Positions 11,067 to 22,472 of a DNA stretch of 64,000 nt are shown in pieces. Location of the stretch: the NCBI GenBank assembly GCA_905331475.1, contig CAJNYU010001792.1, positions 3,738 through 67,737 of the forward strand. Reading direction: 5' to 3'. This DNA is from Rotaria socialis. Taxonomy: Eukaryota; Rotifera; Eurotatoria; Philodinida; Philodinidae. Under the pieces are notes generated by a model. The model worked only from the letters and a program-made list of their open reading frames with translations. It made no database searches and was not told the DNA's origin. Position numbers and translations under genes: made by a program. Every line of letters begins with the position of its first letter. The stretch's first letter is position 1.

Positions 11067-11480
11067 GGTCTATATTAGAGAATAAACCTGTTTCAGAAAA
11101 AAAATAAAGGAAGTGAAATTATTTGCCAATCAAAAGAAAAAAACACTCATTCTCAGCCAGCTGACACCCCGAAATAAAGAAATTAAAGTGATTTTATTAC
11201 ATATTATACGGCTTATGACACTATACTATTGCAAGAAAAAAAATCACGTTGTACACAACAACGAAAAAAACAGAACAGTAAAAAAAACGTAAAATATCCT
11301 CTTGATTATCATTTCAATAGTGTGACGAACCTTAACGCCATCTGTATGTTGTATATTTCCATTTTGTTTTTCAATTGGTGACTAACCGAGCAAATTACTC
11401 AATCGATCTACTGCGGTTTTTTTACTACTTGTTCCGAATCCAATCAGTCGAATAATAACAAACGATAGCTTCTCAATGCT
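11067..11480. promoter_or_regulatory. Divergent intergenic region, SVOP-like / DOT1L
   Basis: This 414-bp gap separates two start codons on opposite strands, so promoters for both genes must lie here or in their 5' UTRs. I see no clear TATA box or other defined element. It is AT-rich, with several A-tracts. Confidence 0.4.
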
Positions 11481-14400
11481 ATGACGAATAATAATACAAT
11501 GCGTGAACTTAAACTCCATAGTCCAGCTGGTGTTGAACCAGCCGTATTTACTTGGCCCAATGTCGAGCGACAGGTAAATCATTTAAATTATTCGTTTTTT
11601 TAATTTCATTAACATTTAATTGAATTTAGAAAACGAAAACAGATTCTGTTTTTATTGGTGGCGATGAAATTGTTCGAACGATTCGTTTAGTATTCGAAGG
11701 TTCGAATTAAATATAATCTTGTAAAAATCATTTTTCTATCTCTTTTAAAGATTATCCCGTATTATATCAACAAAATCTTGGCCTTGATAATTGTGATATT
11801 CATTCATATAGTAAAATGAAAGAATTATGTGATAAATTCAATAAAATAATTGATACACATGTAAAATTAAATCGTGGTACAGAAGCATTTTCAGCACGAC
11901 TTCAACAACGTCCGTCAGTCAAATTATTTCGTCATATTCTGGCTCAAGCTTATAGTCGAGCAGTAACTGATCCAGATAAATTACGCGATTATGAACCATT
12001 TTCACCATCGGTAAATAGAAATAGTTGCCTAACGGAAACCTTCGATTATCTTTTTTTATTTGTATTTTTCAAGGTCTACGGTGAAACATCACCAGATTTA
12101 ATTGATTCAATTCTTCAAGTACTCAATTTAACTGAAGATCAAACATTTATTGATCTTGGCTCTGGCGTTGGAAATGTTGTTTTACATGTCGCTGCATTAG
12201 CTAATTGTAAACATGTGTATGGTATTGAACATGAAGAAACTCCGGCAGCATATGCACGTGCAATGGCTGATGAATTTCGTTTTTGGATGCGTTGGTATGG
12301 AAAACATTATTCGGAATTTCAATTAGAACAAGGAGACTTTTTAACACATCCAAAACTTGACGAACGAATTAAAGACGCTGATGTTATTTTTGCAAATAAT
12401 TATGTATTTGGTTCAACAGTTAATCATGGATTAAAAGTTAAATTCATGGCTATGAAAGGTAGACATATCTAGTTAAGAAATTCTTTTTATTCATTTTACA
12501 AATAGATGGTGCCAAAATTGTTTCGTCAAGAGAATTTTGTTCTGAAACATTTCGACTTAATGATCGAACAAAAAATGATTTAGGTGCTGTTATGCATGTT
12601 TCGTAAGTGAAATGAATGAATCAAACAAGAATTCATTTTTTCTAATTTTACTTTAAGAAAACCAGAAGATTTCCTAGGAAAAGTCAGCTGGTCAGACAAA
12701 TGTGTTCAATATTATCTTCATGTTATTGATCATAGTAAATTGGCACTATTCTATGAAAAAATGCATCAAATTCATACAAAAGGATCAAAAACAAAGTAAG
12801 AATTATTGATTGTATTTATCATGCAAAACAATTTTCTGTTTAGCCACACAAAACAGAATGATGATAATCATTTATTACCTATAACAAAACATCAACCAAC
12901 TAAAATTTCAAAAATCGATGAAAATCATCCACCGAATCAACACTTAAAAACATCTAAACGTAAACGTAGAATAAAATCTCCGATTCCAACATTACCATCT
13001 AATGTTTCAACACTCATTAGTGCACGTGGTCGTAAAATTCATATAAAACGTCAATCCGATAATGAATCTAACTTTGATTCTGACGCATTCGATGATGATG
13101 ATGACGATGATGAATATTTCAATTCTAAACATCGTTGTTCTTCATCATCGAAAAATTATCAATCAACATTAAATGAATTACATACAGCATCAGAAAATTT
13201 CTTTCAATTAGATCAAAACATTCAAATCAAAAATAAAAATTTTAATTATGAAACAATGACAAATTTATCCAATGACAATCTTCATATAAATCATTTTCGT
13301 GATTGTTTATTAGAACATGATGATAAACAATTTTTAACTTCAATTAATTCATATTTAGAACAATTTCGTCAACGTCTTATGTCGTATTTTACTTACATGA
13401 AATCGGATATATATCGTGAACATTTAAGAAAACAATTAGACAATGAAATGGAAATAAATAAAACACTAAAACTTAAAGTTACTTATCTAGAAAATAATAT
13501 CAAAGCTCTATTGGAAGACGCAATTACATTACTTAAATTGCGAACAAATGAATTAGGTATTGAAGAATTAGAACGACCTGCACAATTAATAACCTATGCA
13601 AATGATATATCCAATAAACATAAAGAATTACGTTCGAAAGTTGCAACACTTGAAAAAGAAATAGCTGAATATAATTATGAAAATGATAAGATTAGTTTAG
13701 TTTTAAATAATATTCTAACCGATGGACATCAATCAACGACAACAGCAACAGCAACGGAACAATTATTGAACGAGAATATCTATTCAACATTATTAGTTAA
13801 TATGAGTCGACAAACTCAACAGCAATTGAATCATATTGAATATTCAAATAGTTCATCAATGAAAACAAATCAAGTTTCACGTTTACCAATTAGTCCAAAT
13901 ACTTTAGTAGATCATGATTTTGATTTAAATTTAAAATCTAATCAAAGTATAAATATGTTTTTATGTCTATCTTTCAATTCTGCTCTCTCTCTCTCTTTAG
14001 GTTCTACATCAACGTATAACATTGCTAAATCAGAACGAAAAACAGATTTTATTATTCAAAAACGACCAAAGAAAATTCTAAATCCAATTTCTGATAGTTA
14101 CCCAATTGACACATCAATGAAAAATATTCAAGTTGCCGAAAAACATCATGAAACGCTACAATCTGTACCACCGCCGCCGTTACGATCATTGAATGTTTCA
14201 ACTGTGACAAAGAATCTTCTATCAACTAAACAAATCGAACCAGTACAAGTTCATTCAGTTGTTTCGAACGTTGGACATATAACAAAACAAGACAAATCTT
14301 CACAACAAGCTACATCATCCTCGAATAAGTCAGATGACAATAGGTTTGTTTTCTTTACGTACTGAAAACATTTTTCTAACTTTGCTTTCATCCTTGTTAG

Positions 14401-14644
14401 TCAAGAAACGAATGTGAATTGTCCACGTAAAAAACGTGATTTTTATGGAAAATCATCTGGTGGTATACCAACTTTATCACCATCGCACAACAGAACTTCT
14501 CGTCGTATGAATAAAATAGATCCATTACCAGCACATAAAAATCGTCCATCATCAACTCCAGCTTGCACAGAAGTATTACCAACAACTATTTTGCCTGATC
14601 GACCTATTTCGATTCCTCCACTAAAAACATCATCCTATATTTAA
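11481..14644 (+). CDS. DOT1L: DOT1-like histone H3-K79 methyltransferase
   Basis: Nine exons (11481-11573, 11630-11699, 11751-12010, 12074-12458, 12506-12602, 12658-12795, 12844-13946, 14001-14343, 14401-14644) encode 910 residues. Residues 1-347 form the DOT1 catalytic fold, which transfers methyl from S-adenosylmethionine to lysine 79 of histone H3 in nucleosomes. They include SPAGVEPAVFTWP at the start, YEPFSPSVYGET, the SAM-binding DLGSGVG (168-174), NCKHVYGIE, and FANNYVFG near the lysine channel. The C-terminal 560 residues are low-complexity, with an acidic run (FDDDDDDDEYF), basic patches and a likely coiled coil, as expected for the partner-binding tail; it is shorter than in vertebrates. 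Introns 12011-12073 (63 nt) and 13947-14000 (54 nt) are multiples of three and stop-free, so retention would keep the frame. Confidence 0.95.
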
Positions 14645-15135
14645 GAAACACGAACAAAATTTTTTATCTCAGATATAGATAAATTACTTTCTTTCAGCAA
14701 TTTTATATATTTCTTAAACTTTTTTGATGATAACTGGTATTAGCTTTCGTATTCCTTTGTTGTTGTCGTCATTTTCTATTATATCATATCAGCATGATTT
14801 CGAATTTTTTTAGATATTATTTCAATTCATTTTTCCTTTTTTTTCTCTGTTGTAAAGTTTATTTGTGTAATATATAGAACAGATTAAATAATATATTTTG
14901 TTCTTCCTATTGATTATTGAGTGAGAAGAAGTCGACGTGTAACTGTTATTTCAACAACTACTTGCGTCCTCTAGTACGATAATCACATGAAAGCGTCCAA
15001 GTCATCTATAATTTGTCTAGACATACGAACCAATAAAATAGCAAATGCTGTCGTTGTCAATATGGCGGTGTTTAACCAGCTATTTTTATAGTAGCTATAA
15101 ATTTTATACAAAACTTTACGTTTTTCAGACTGTAA
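14645..15135. other. DOT1L 3' UTR and RPN2 promoter region
   Basis: AT-rich spacer between two genes on the same strand. An ATTAAA-type candidate poly(A) signal lies near 14883. No other element recognised. Confidence 0.4.
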
Positions 15136-17571
15136 ATGAGGTCTACATCGCTGATGATGATAATTTTTATTATCCTTCCGATATTTTCCTGGTCGGTTGT
15201 AGTTGCTAATTTAAATGTAGCCAATTTAAATGGATTAAAAGCTCAATTTCAAACAGCAATTAAATCATTTTCGGATATATCATCGTTACATTATACTTTA
15301 GCTGGTATTAAAGAACTCGGTGTTCAACTTCCCGATTCCTATTGCGATAATATTAACAAATTAGTTGATAAATCAAATGTTGAATCAATTTATCATGCTA
15401 CTGAAGCATCAAAAACATTAGTGAATTGCAAAGTATATTGATAGAAAAAAAAATTGCTTTTTTTTTGCTAATTGATACTTTACTTTAGTTACCTGCCGAA
15501 GACTATCGTGCTATTCTAACAGCAGTTCTTCAATCAGAAGATAGTAAAACAGCTGAAATCTATTTTGCCGTTCGTTCAAGTGTTAATCTTGGTTTAACTG
15601 TTGATGAATCCAAGATTGAAAAACGTCTCAATCTATTAGCTAAAACTGATGATAGCGTCGTAAGTCAAGGTTATGCTTTATTAACTGGCGCACAGTTAAG
15701 TCAAACAATAGCAAAATCTTATGCTGATACAATCAATGATCTTGTACAACAAGCCGATGAAATCGATGGTAGTATACTTCAATACGAAGGTGGCATTGGT
15801 GCAACCGCATTGATTTTCAATGCATTTTATGAAGTTGCAGAAAAAGCGGGTGTACCAGTTAAAATTGATTCTAAACAATTAATTAAATTTGCAACATATT
15901 TTTCAAGTAAACGACATGTTGCTACATTACGAAGTGCTTATTATTTAACAAAAATCTTTAAACATTTATCGGATAATAAGGTAGAAAAAAGCCACTTAAA
16001 TTCTTTGCTTTTATTTGTCTTGTTCAATGTAGAATCAAGTTCCAGTTGTTGTTAGTCGTATTAGTCCATCGGCTATTAGTCCACAAAACCCATCGGTACT
16101 TGTTTCCGTTACGAACATTCTCGGACAGCCTGTTGGTGAAATGTCTGTTGTTGCTGAATCAGCTAAACGTAAAGAAGATGGTGTTGTTGTTATATCCAAA
16201 CAAAAACTGATTTCTAAAGCTAGTGATTTGTAGGTTCTTTTGTTCGGCGAAAAAAAGTTAAAACTAGGGAAATATTCTTTTATTTAGTTCGGTTTATGAA
16301 TTACCTTTCTATGATACGAAGATTCCTCGTGGATTTTATACAATTCATTTAACGTTGACAGCACGTAACGAAGGCAAACTAATTGGTTTAACCGATAATA
16401 TGGTTTGTATTTAAACACAAAAGATGCTTTTTGTTTTCATTTACATAAGAATCGTATTTTAGATTGATGTTAAAGTTACATCAGAAGGCAGTATTGAAAA
16501 TGTAGAATTAACTGTTTCAGATCGTGATAATACTGCACAAGCTAAAACATACAAGTAGTATAAATTTTATTATTCATAATCGAATAATATTTTGATTTTA
16601 TTACTAAAGATTGAGCTATCCAAATGGTCAAACTGATAAACTTGAACTTGATTATCATCAAAAATTAACAATTAAATTTCAAATAAAAGATAAACAAAGT
16701 GGCGAATTCGTTCGTGTTCAACAAGCATTTTTACGTTTTACAAATAAAAAATCCAATAAAGAAATCATTTATCTAGCTGAACCATCCGATGGTGCTAATT
16801 CACAATATAAAGTTGAAGTGGTATGATTAGAAATATTTTTATTATTTGTTGAGTCTATCGACAAAGAAAAAAATTCGCTTTTTAGGATTTAATAACAAAT
16901 GCAAATGATTTTCGTCACCAATCAGATACCTATGAAGTTGTTTTAATTCTTGGAGATTCTTTATTACAAACTGCATATGAATGGAAATTAAATAACAATG
17001 TTCAATTAACATTTCATGAAGATAGTCTTGCTGATAAAGATCATCAAAAACTATATTTACCTCGGCCAGAAATTATTCATCAATTTCGTGAAGATGAAAA
17101 ACGACCACCCAATGTTGTATCACTTGTTTTCAGTGCCTTGACTGCACTGCCACTATTAGTTCTTTTAATTTTAGTAAGAAAAAAAAGAGCGAATATTCTC
17201 CGAAATAATTTGTTTTCTTTGTGTTTATAGTGGCTTAAACTTGGTTTCAATTTGGCTGGTTTACCACTCGGACTGAGTCCATTAGGTTTTCATATTTCTC
17301 ATGCAGGTAATTTGAAATATTTTATTGAACAGAGATACAATGATATTACCTTGTCTAACTTTTCTTTTTCTTTCAGCTGTTTTTGCTTTGATGTTTTTCT
17401 ATTGGAAATGTTTAAATATGTTTCAAACAGTGCGATATCTTGCTTTAGTTTCTATACCATTATTTCTTTTTGGTCATCGAGTATTATCAACATTAGCTGC
17501 TCGACGGTAAAATAACTAAAATAAGTTTTTTTATCCTTTTTTAAAATTTTTCTAGAGAGAAGAAAGTTTGA
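15136..17571 (+). CDS. RPN2: Ribophorin II, oligosaccharyltransferase subunit
   Basis: Ten exons (15136-15432, 15489-15980, 16033-16229, 16288-16402, 16463-16554, 16610-16820, 16886-17173, 17231-17306, 17377-17506, 17556-17571) give 637 residues, against about 631 in human RPN2. The start is followed by a hydrophobic signal peptide (MMIIFIILPIFSW). The lumenal part has the family's helical repeat region (residues about 30-260) and beta-rich modules (RISPSAISPQNPSV, IPRGFYTI, LSYPNGQ). The C-terminal third has three membrane helices (SALTALPLLVLLIL, GLSPLGFHISHA, and one ending TLAARR). The protein is part of the ER complex that transfers glycans to asparagine on nascent proteins. The last exon adds only five residues and the stop. 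Confidence 0.93.
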
Positions 17572-18092
17572 TCGATTCATCTTTAACGGATACGAAGGAA
17601 GAAAAAAACAACCATGAACAATTCTTTTTCTGTTATTGTTTTCTTTTATTGTTGTTTATGCGTATGTCTAGATCATATTTAACATTTTGTGCTTTGTCTC
17701 TTATTTCCAAAAATGATGTGAAAATCTGCAGTGTTTGCTTTTTCTTTCTGCTCTTGTTCTCTATGACGTTTTAACAAGTGTTTCATGTTTTCGTTTTCGG
17801 GCATTTTCCATCAAAAAATATCAAAGTCCAGTGTGATTCAAATTTATTTGTTTCATCACCAACAAGCTAATACATGATAGAATATCATTGTTTGCAATCA
17901 GCATCTAATGATACTGCAAAATCTCAAGCAAATATAATTCGACCAATCATGCCTGTACCATCTTCGAGTATCTAGAAAGAAGAACATTTATATTCTTGTT
18001 CTATTCCATCCACAAAGTTCAATTTCGTTTTAATTTTAATCAAGCCAAAGAGCAAAAAAAGTTACGAAAAATTAGTTTCATTTTATTCGTTT
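17572..18092. other. Convergent intergenic region, RPN2 / M23
   Basis: 521-bp region holding the two facing 3' ends. It is T-rich on the plus strand. No RNA or repeat recognised. Confidence 0.4.
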
Positions 18093-18861
18093 TTAGTAGA
18101 TAATTGGTTTTTCAGGAAAGCCAAGAATTAATTGTGGATCAGGACACTTATGAAGCATTGCTAATGCTTCTTCTTTTGATGCTACACCAGGATAATCACC
18201 TTGCATATTGTCCATATCAGATATTATTTGAAAATGTAAATGTGGATTCCAACCACCATTTTCATTTTTTTCTCCAATATAACCAACAAGTTGACCTGCT
18301 TCAATTGATTGTCCAATAGATAGGTCTTTTAAACTAATTAAGCTTAAATGTCCATAAAGTGTATAAAAATGAACATCCTCAAGTACATGTTCAAGAATGA
18401 TGGTTGGTCCATAATCAAATGGTTTATCATTATTTTTAAAACTATGAATACGTCCATTGAGTGGAGCATAGATTGGTGTATTTGCCGGTTGTGCTATATC
18501 AACACCTAAATGTATACAACGAGCATCTTGAGAAAATAGACTTGCTTGTGAGTAAATATTTCGTTCTTCGCCATAACCGCCTAACCTACAATTTTTGATT
18601 TGAAAGAAAAAAAAACACATTCGCTTTTCTTCACGATAAGAAAAAGGTAAAAACAATTTAATTTTACCAAATAAAATTTTTAAAATCCAAGGTACTAGCG
18701 TATTCTTCATGATTAGCATACTTTTGTAATTCTTTATTGTGTACGCTTATATCAAGTTGACGAGCATTCTCCGATGTTAATGGAAAGCCAAGAATTGGTA
18801 GAAATTTGTTTCGATTATTTAATAAAACAGAAACAACGCGAGTAGGTGCATTGGCTATCAT
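18093..18861 (-). CDS. M23-family (LytM-type) metallopeptidase, probable bacterial transfer
   Basis: Two exons, 18861-18668 and 18585-18093, give 228 residues. I chose the ATG at 18861 because the frame upstream has no other ATG before a splice-acceptor-like ctattacag, which suits cis- or SL trans-splicing. Residues about 66-195 form an M23 peptidase domain with the zinc ligands H90 and D94 (IHLGVD), YGH at 142-144 and HLHF at 180-183. M23 enzymes cut peptidoglycan cross-links or other glycine-rich peptides and are essentially bacterial. Phrases such as CPDPQLILGF and DYGPTIILEH resemble a family I associate with Bacteroidetes-type bacteria. No signal peptide is evident. The 82-bp intron interrupts a W codon, so the gene has been adapted to a eukaryotic genome. 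Confidence 0.85.
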
Positions 18862-19508
18862 TGTAAATGTGTCTGTAATAGGATACAAGGCATTTAGTAT
18901 TAGTAGTATTTATAAATCGATGGTTCGTCATATAGAGACCCTTATCTGAGTGCACTTTCTATTTTTCTTTCAATCGTTAGTTAATATTGTCTTGTCAATG
19001 GTGGATAGTTCTCAACGAATGATGAACCTAATCGGGGAGAGAAAAGTAAACACAGATGGCAGTGAAATAAAGTTGACGATCTCGATGTCAATTGCCTAAT
19101 TATAAAAAATATCAACTGACACGAGAATAGAATATAGCTATTAGACTATACATGATGATTCTTATCTTATCTAACATAGTTCGTCAACAATTGATAAAAG
19201 AATCATTGAAAGTTTATATATTCAGCAAGAACAACACAGATCTATTTCCCGCACATAGAAAAATGACGCGCATAATGATAATAATAATAGTAGTAGTAGT
19301 AGTAGTAGTAGTTATTATTTTGTAACTAAGTGGTAAAAAATTGTCAGTTGTTGAATCTATTTCCCAAACAAAACAAAGTTTCCTCTTGTAAACATCATTT
19401 TATTACGATCTATCAAATCATCGTCAACATTAAAACAACCAACACCCTTTCATATTAAACATCATCTCATTTTTATACTTTTTCATTGAATAAACAAATA
19501 TTGCTAAT
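18862..19508. promoter_or_regulatory. Divergent intergenic region, M23 / ELAV-like
   Basis: 647 bp between two divergent start codons. It contains an ATA/GTA trinucleotide microsatellite at 19273-19318. A splice-acceptor-like site sits just upstream of the M23 start. No defined promoter motif seen. Confidence 0.4.
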
Positions 19509-21217
19509 ATGGTCGATGTACAAAAATTAATTTTAAATAATCAAATCGATCGTATTGCTATCAATACATTATCGGATATATCATTAGGTAGTGGTCATAC
19601 GAAAGCTACTGATTCAAGTGGTTACGGTTCTAATCTAAGTAAAAATGATCATTGTCGAACAACATGTCTCATTGTCAATTATCTTCCACAATCAGTTAAA
19701 GAACAACAATTTCGTCAAATGTTTTCACAAATTGGTCGATTACGATATTGTCGTTTAATGTAAATACTATTAGAACAGATTTCAGTCCTATCATATGAAG
19801 TTCTGAGAGAGATTCGCTGCCTTTTTTTTTATTGGTTTTAGGTTTGATCGTGCGACTGGATATTCGTATGGATATGGTTTTGTTGATTATTATCGAACTG
19901 AAGATGCAGCTAAAGGTAGATTATTTTGAATATTTGTTTCTTTTTAGAAATATTCTCTTTTGTTTTTCTCATTTTATAGCGATTGATGCACTTAATCAAT
20001 TAAAAATGGAACATAAAATTATAAAGGTATCTTATGCAAGACCAAAATGCGAAGAAACACGTGGTACAAATCTTTATATAAGAAATTTACCTGGTAGAAA
20101 AAGAAGTGTTACAATCAATTGAGATGTTTCTTTGTATTTATTCTTAGAAAAATATGACGAAAATAAATTAATGGAGTTATTTTTACCTTATGGAGATATA
20201 ATTCAAGCACGTGTCATACGTGATCAATCAACAGATAGTCCACGAGGCATTGCATTTGTCATAATGGGTACACGTTCGCAAGCACAACGTGCAGGTAAAA
20301 CTAACTAGTGCATTATTTCATTAGCAGTGAAATTATTTTTCTCAGTCGAATCTCTCAATGGACAAATTATTGATCATCAACGTCCATTGCTTGTTAAATT
20401 TGCCGATGATGATAAACGTCGGCGCCAGTTAATGGCACGCTATTTACCACAAATCGATAATAACATTCCATCATTATCAAATACACGAGATCCATCGGAC
20501 ATTCTTAGTACACAAATGGCTCAATTAAATTTGCTCGTCAATGGAAATAATTCGAATACTACTCAACAACAGCAACAACAACAACAGCAAGGGCAAGATA
20601 TGAATTTACTGATGAATACCTTATTGATGATGCCTTTTTGGTCAAATATGTGTGGATCAACAATGCCTGTTGCATATCCAAACAATGTTATAACAACACC
20701 GCAAAATAAAAATATCGATCCAATCATTGATACATTAGCAACGACAAATGGAACGTAAGTTTTCTGAACGAAATATTTAATATCGAAAACAAATGAGTTA
20801 ATTATGTAGATCAAATTCTTCACTGACATCAGGTGAATCGTTAAACAATGGTACAGGTCAACATTCAAGCGTAGGTTCCAATGATTCATCATTAATTTCA
20901 TCGAATATAATCGATACATCAACTGGTGGTTTTGTTGTTTTTATTTATGGTATTGGACCAGAGACTACACAAGAAGAAGTATCAAATATATTTCAAGGTT
21001 TTGGACCTATCATTCGTACAGATGTTATTAAAAATAAACGAACAACAATTGGGAAAGGTTTTGATTAAGAATTTTTCGAAAATGGAAGCACAAATATTTA
21101 TTTTTAGGTTATGGTTTTGTTGTATTTCGTCATTTGAATGATGCATTAGGATCTATTAAAGCATTGCATAATATGCCATATAAAGGTCGTTATTTGCAAG
21201 TTCGATTCCGTGTTTAA
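19509..21217 (+). CDS. ELAV/Hu-like RNA-binding protein with three RRMs
   Basis: Seven exons (19509-19759, 19842-19915, 19980-20093, 20148-20294, 20346-20754, 20810-21057, 21108-21217) encode 450 residues. RRM1 has RNP2 CLIVNYLP and RNP1 YGYGFVDY followed by IKVSYARP. RRM2 has LYIRNLP and RGIAFVIM, ending in LLVKFADD. A hinge with a Q-run (TTQQQQQQQQQ) and Asn/Thr-rich sequence precedes RRM3 (FVVFIYGIG, KGYGFVVF). This tandem plus hinge plus third RRM layout is that of ELAV/Hu proteins, which bind AU-rich elements and control mRNA stability and splicing, often in neurons. The exact orthologue (ELAVL versus a related rotifer paralogue) cannot be settled here. Several splice sites fall inside RRMs at conserved-looking positions. 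Confidence 0.9.
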
Positions 21218-21513
21218 AACAAATCAACCTGCTATTCTATTCGTTTATATTTTATGTTCATACTCAACAAAAGTATTTTTCTCGTTTCTTAATTATTGGA
21301 TGACTTGCAACAAAATAGGTGAATTCATCATTGGTTGAAGTCGAGTGCTTACAGATACAATATATATATATATATTCAGCACCTATGTTCGAGTACACTT
21401 CTGTTTGTCGTGACTCAGTTCGTGTACATTATTGTTTTGTTATTATTAGAATATAGAAAAATAAATCTATCGATTTGGATCATCCGATCGAACGAAGGCA
21501 AAGACAAGCTATA

Positions 21514-22217
21514 TAACCGGATGTGCAAAAGTTTTTAGACAAAACGTTTGTTGATTTTTTATTCACTTGAAATTATTTTTGACGAGTCAAACTCTACGTG
21601 TTAGAACCAGAATTTTGTGCTCTTTCGGAATATGAACTTAGAAATTTTGTGTCGGTTTTTGTTCGCGAGTAGTAAGTTAATCTTTCAAAGGTAGAAAAAA
21701 TTAGTTTGGACAGAAATTTTTTCCGCACACTTATATTTTCACTGTTATGATCCGAAACTAAAATTTGGAACCTTTATTATGATACCAACTTGTAGAACAA
21801 AATCTACCCTATAAAATGTGCTATTTGAGTTTTCTTTTCTCTGTCGGCAGGGCACCTGAGTTTTCGTGTTCCCTACATCGCCATTCGTGAAAATTTGGTT
21901 TTTTGACCAAAACCGCTTTAAGTGGAAAGGAGGTCTTGGAAAAATGCGTATAGCTTCCCTTGGGTAAATGCTACAGCTTAGTTCAACGCCACATTTTGTA
22001 GAGAATTGTTCACTTGACAAAACTACCACATCCGAAAATTTTTAGCATATTCGCAAAGGGGCTTACAGGGGTTAGAAAAACTTGTTTTTCTAAGTCCATA
22101 ATCCGAAAGAGCACAAACTTCTGGTTTTAGCGCATCGATTTTGGCTCGCCGGAAATAATTTCAAGCAGATCAAAAATGAACAAACATTTCGTCTCAAAAC
22201 TTTCGCACACCCCGTTA
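21514..22217. mobile_element. Non-autonomous TIR element (Tc1/mariner-like ends)
   Basis: The left arm from 21514 (taaccggatgtgcaaaag...) matches the reverse complement of the right arm ending at 22217 (taacggggtgtgcgaaag...) over about 130 bp. Shared blocks include tgtttgttgattttt/tgtttgttcattttt, cttgaaattattt, gtgctctttcgga and acttagaaa. Identity is roughly 75-80%. Both ends begin with TA, fitting a TA target, and the GTGCRAAAGTTTT terminus resembles Tc1/mariner ends. The 440-bp centre has no transposase. It lies between the convergent 3' ends of the ELAV-like and B-box genes. Confidence 0.75.
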
Positions 22218-22472
22218 AGCTACTTTGATAAGCACTTTGTTTTCAACGTACAGACTTAATTCAATCAGAATGAATTTGTATCCGATTTTTTTCCACAATT
22301 CGATAACAGAAAATATCTGCAAGCACTTACATGACGATTTTATTAAGTCAAAAAAGAAAAGTCCTACAGTATTATGCGGCTATGTTAGGATTAATTTAAA
22401 GTTTAGTTTGGCTATACGACTATTTCTCTCTATGAAAAATTCTGTTATTCAAAACAAAACAAAAAACAGTTG

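Noticed and set aside
18664-18888. M23 start at 18888
   Set aside because: The codon there is TTG, not ATG; the first in-frame ATG after a plausible splice acceptor is at 18861.
21745-22029. 94-codon minus-strand frame within the TIR element
   Set aside because: No transposase motif and it lies between the TIR arms; probably a chance frame.
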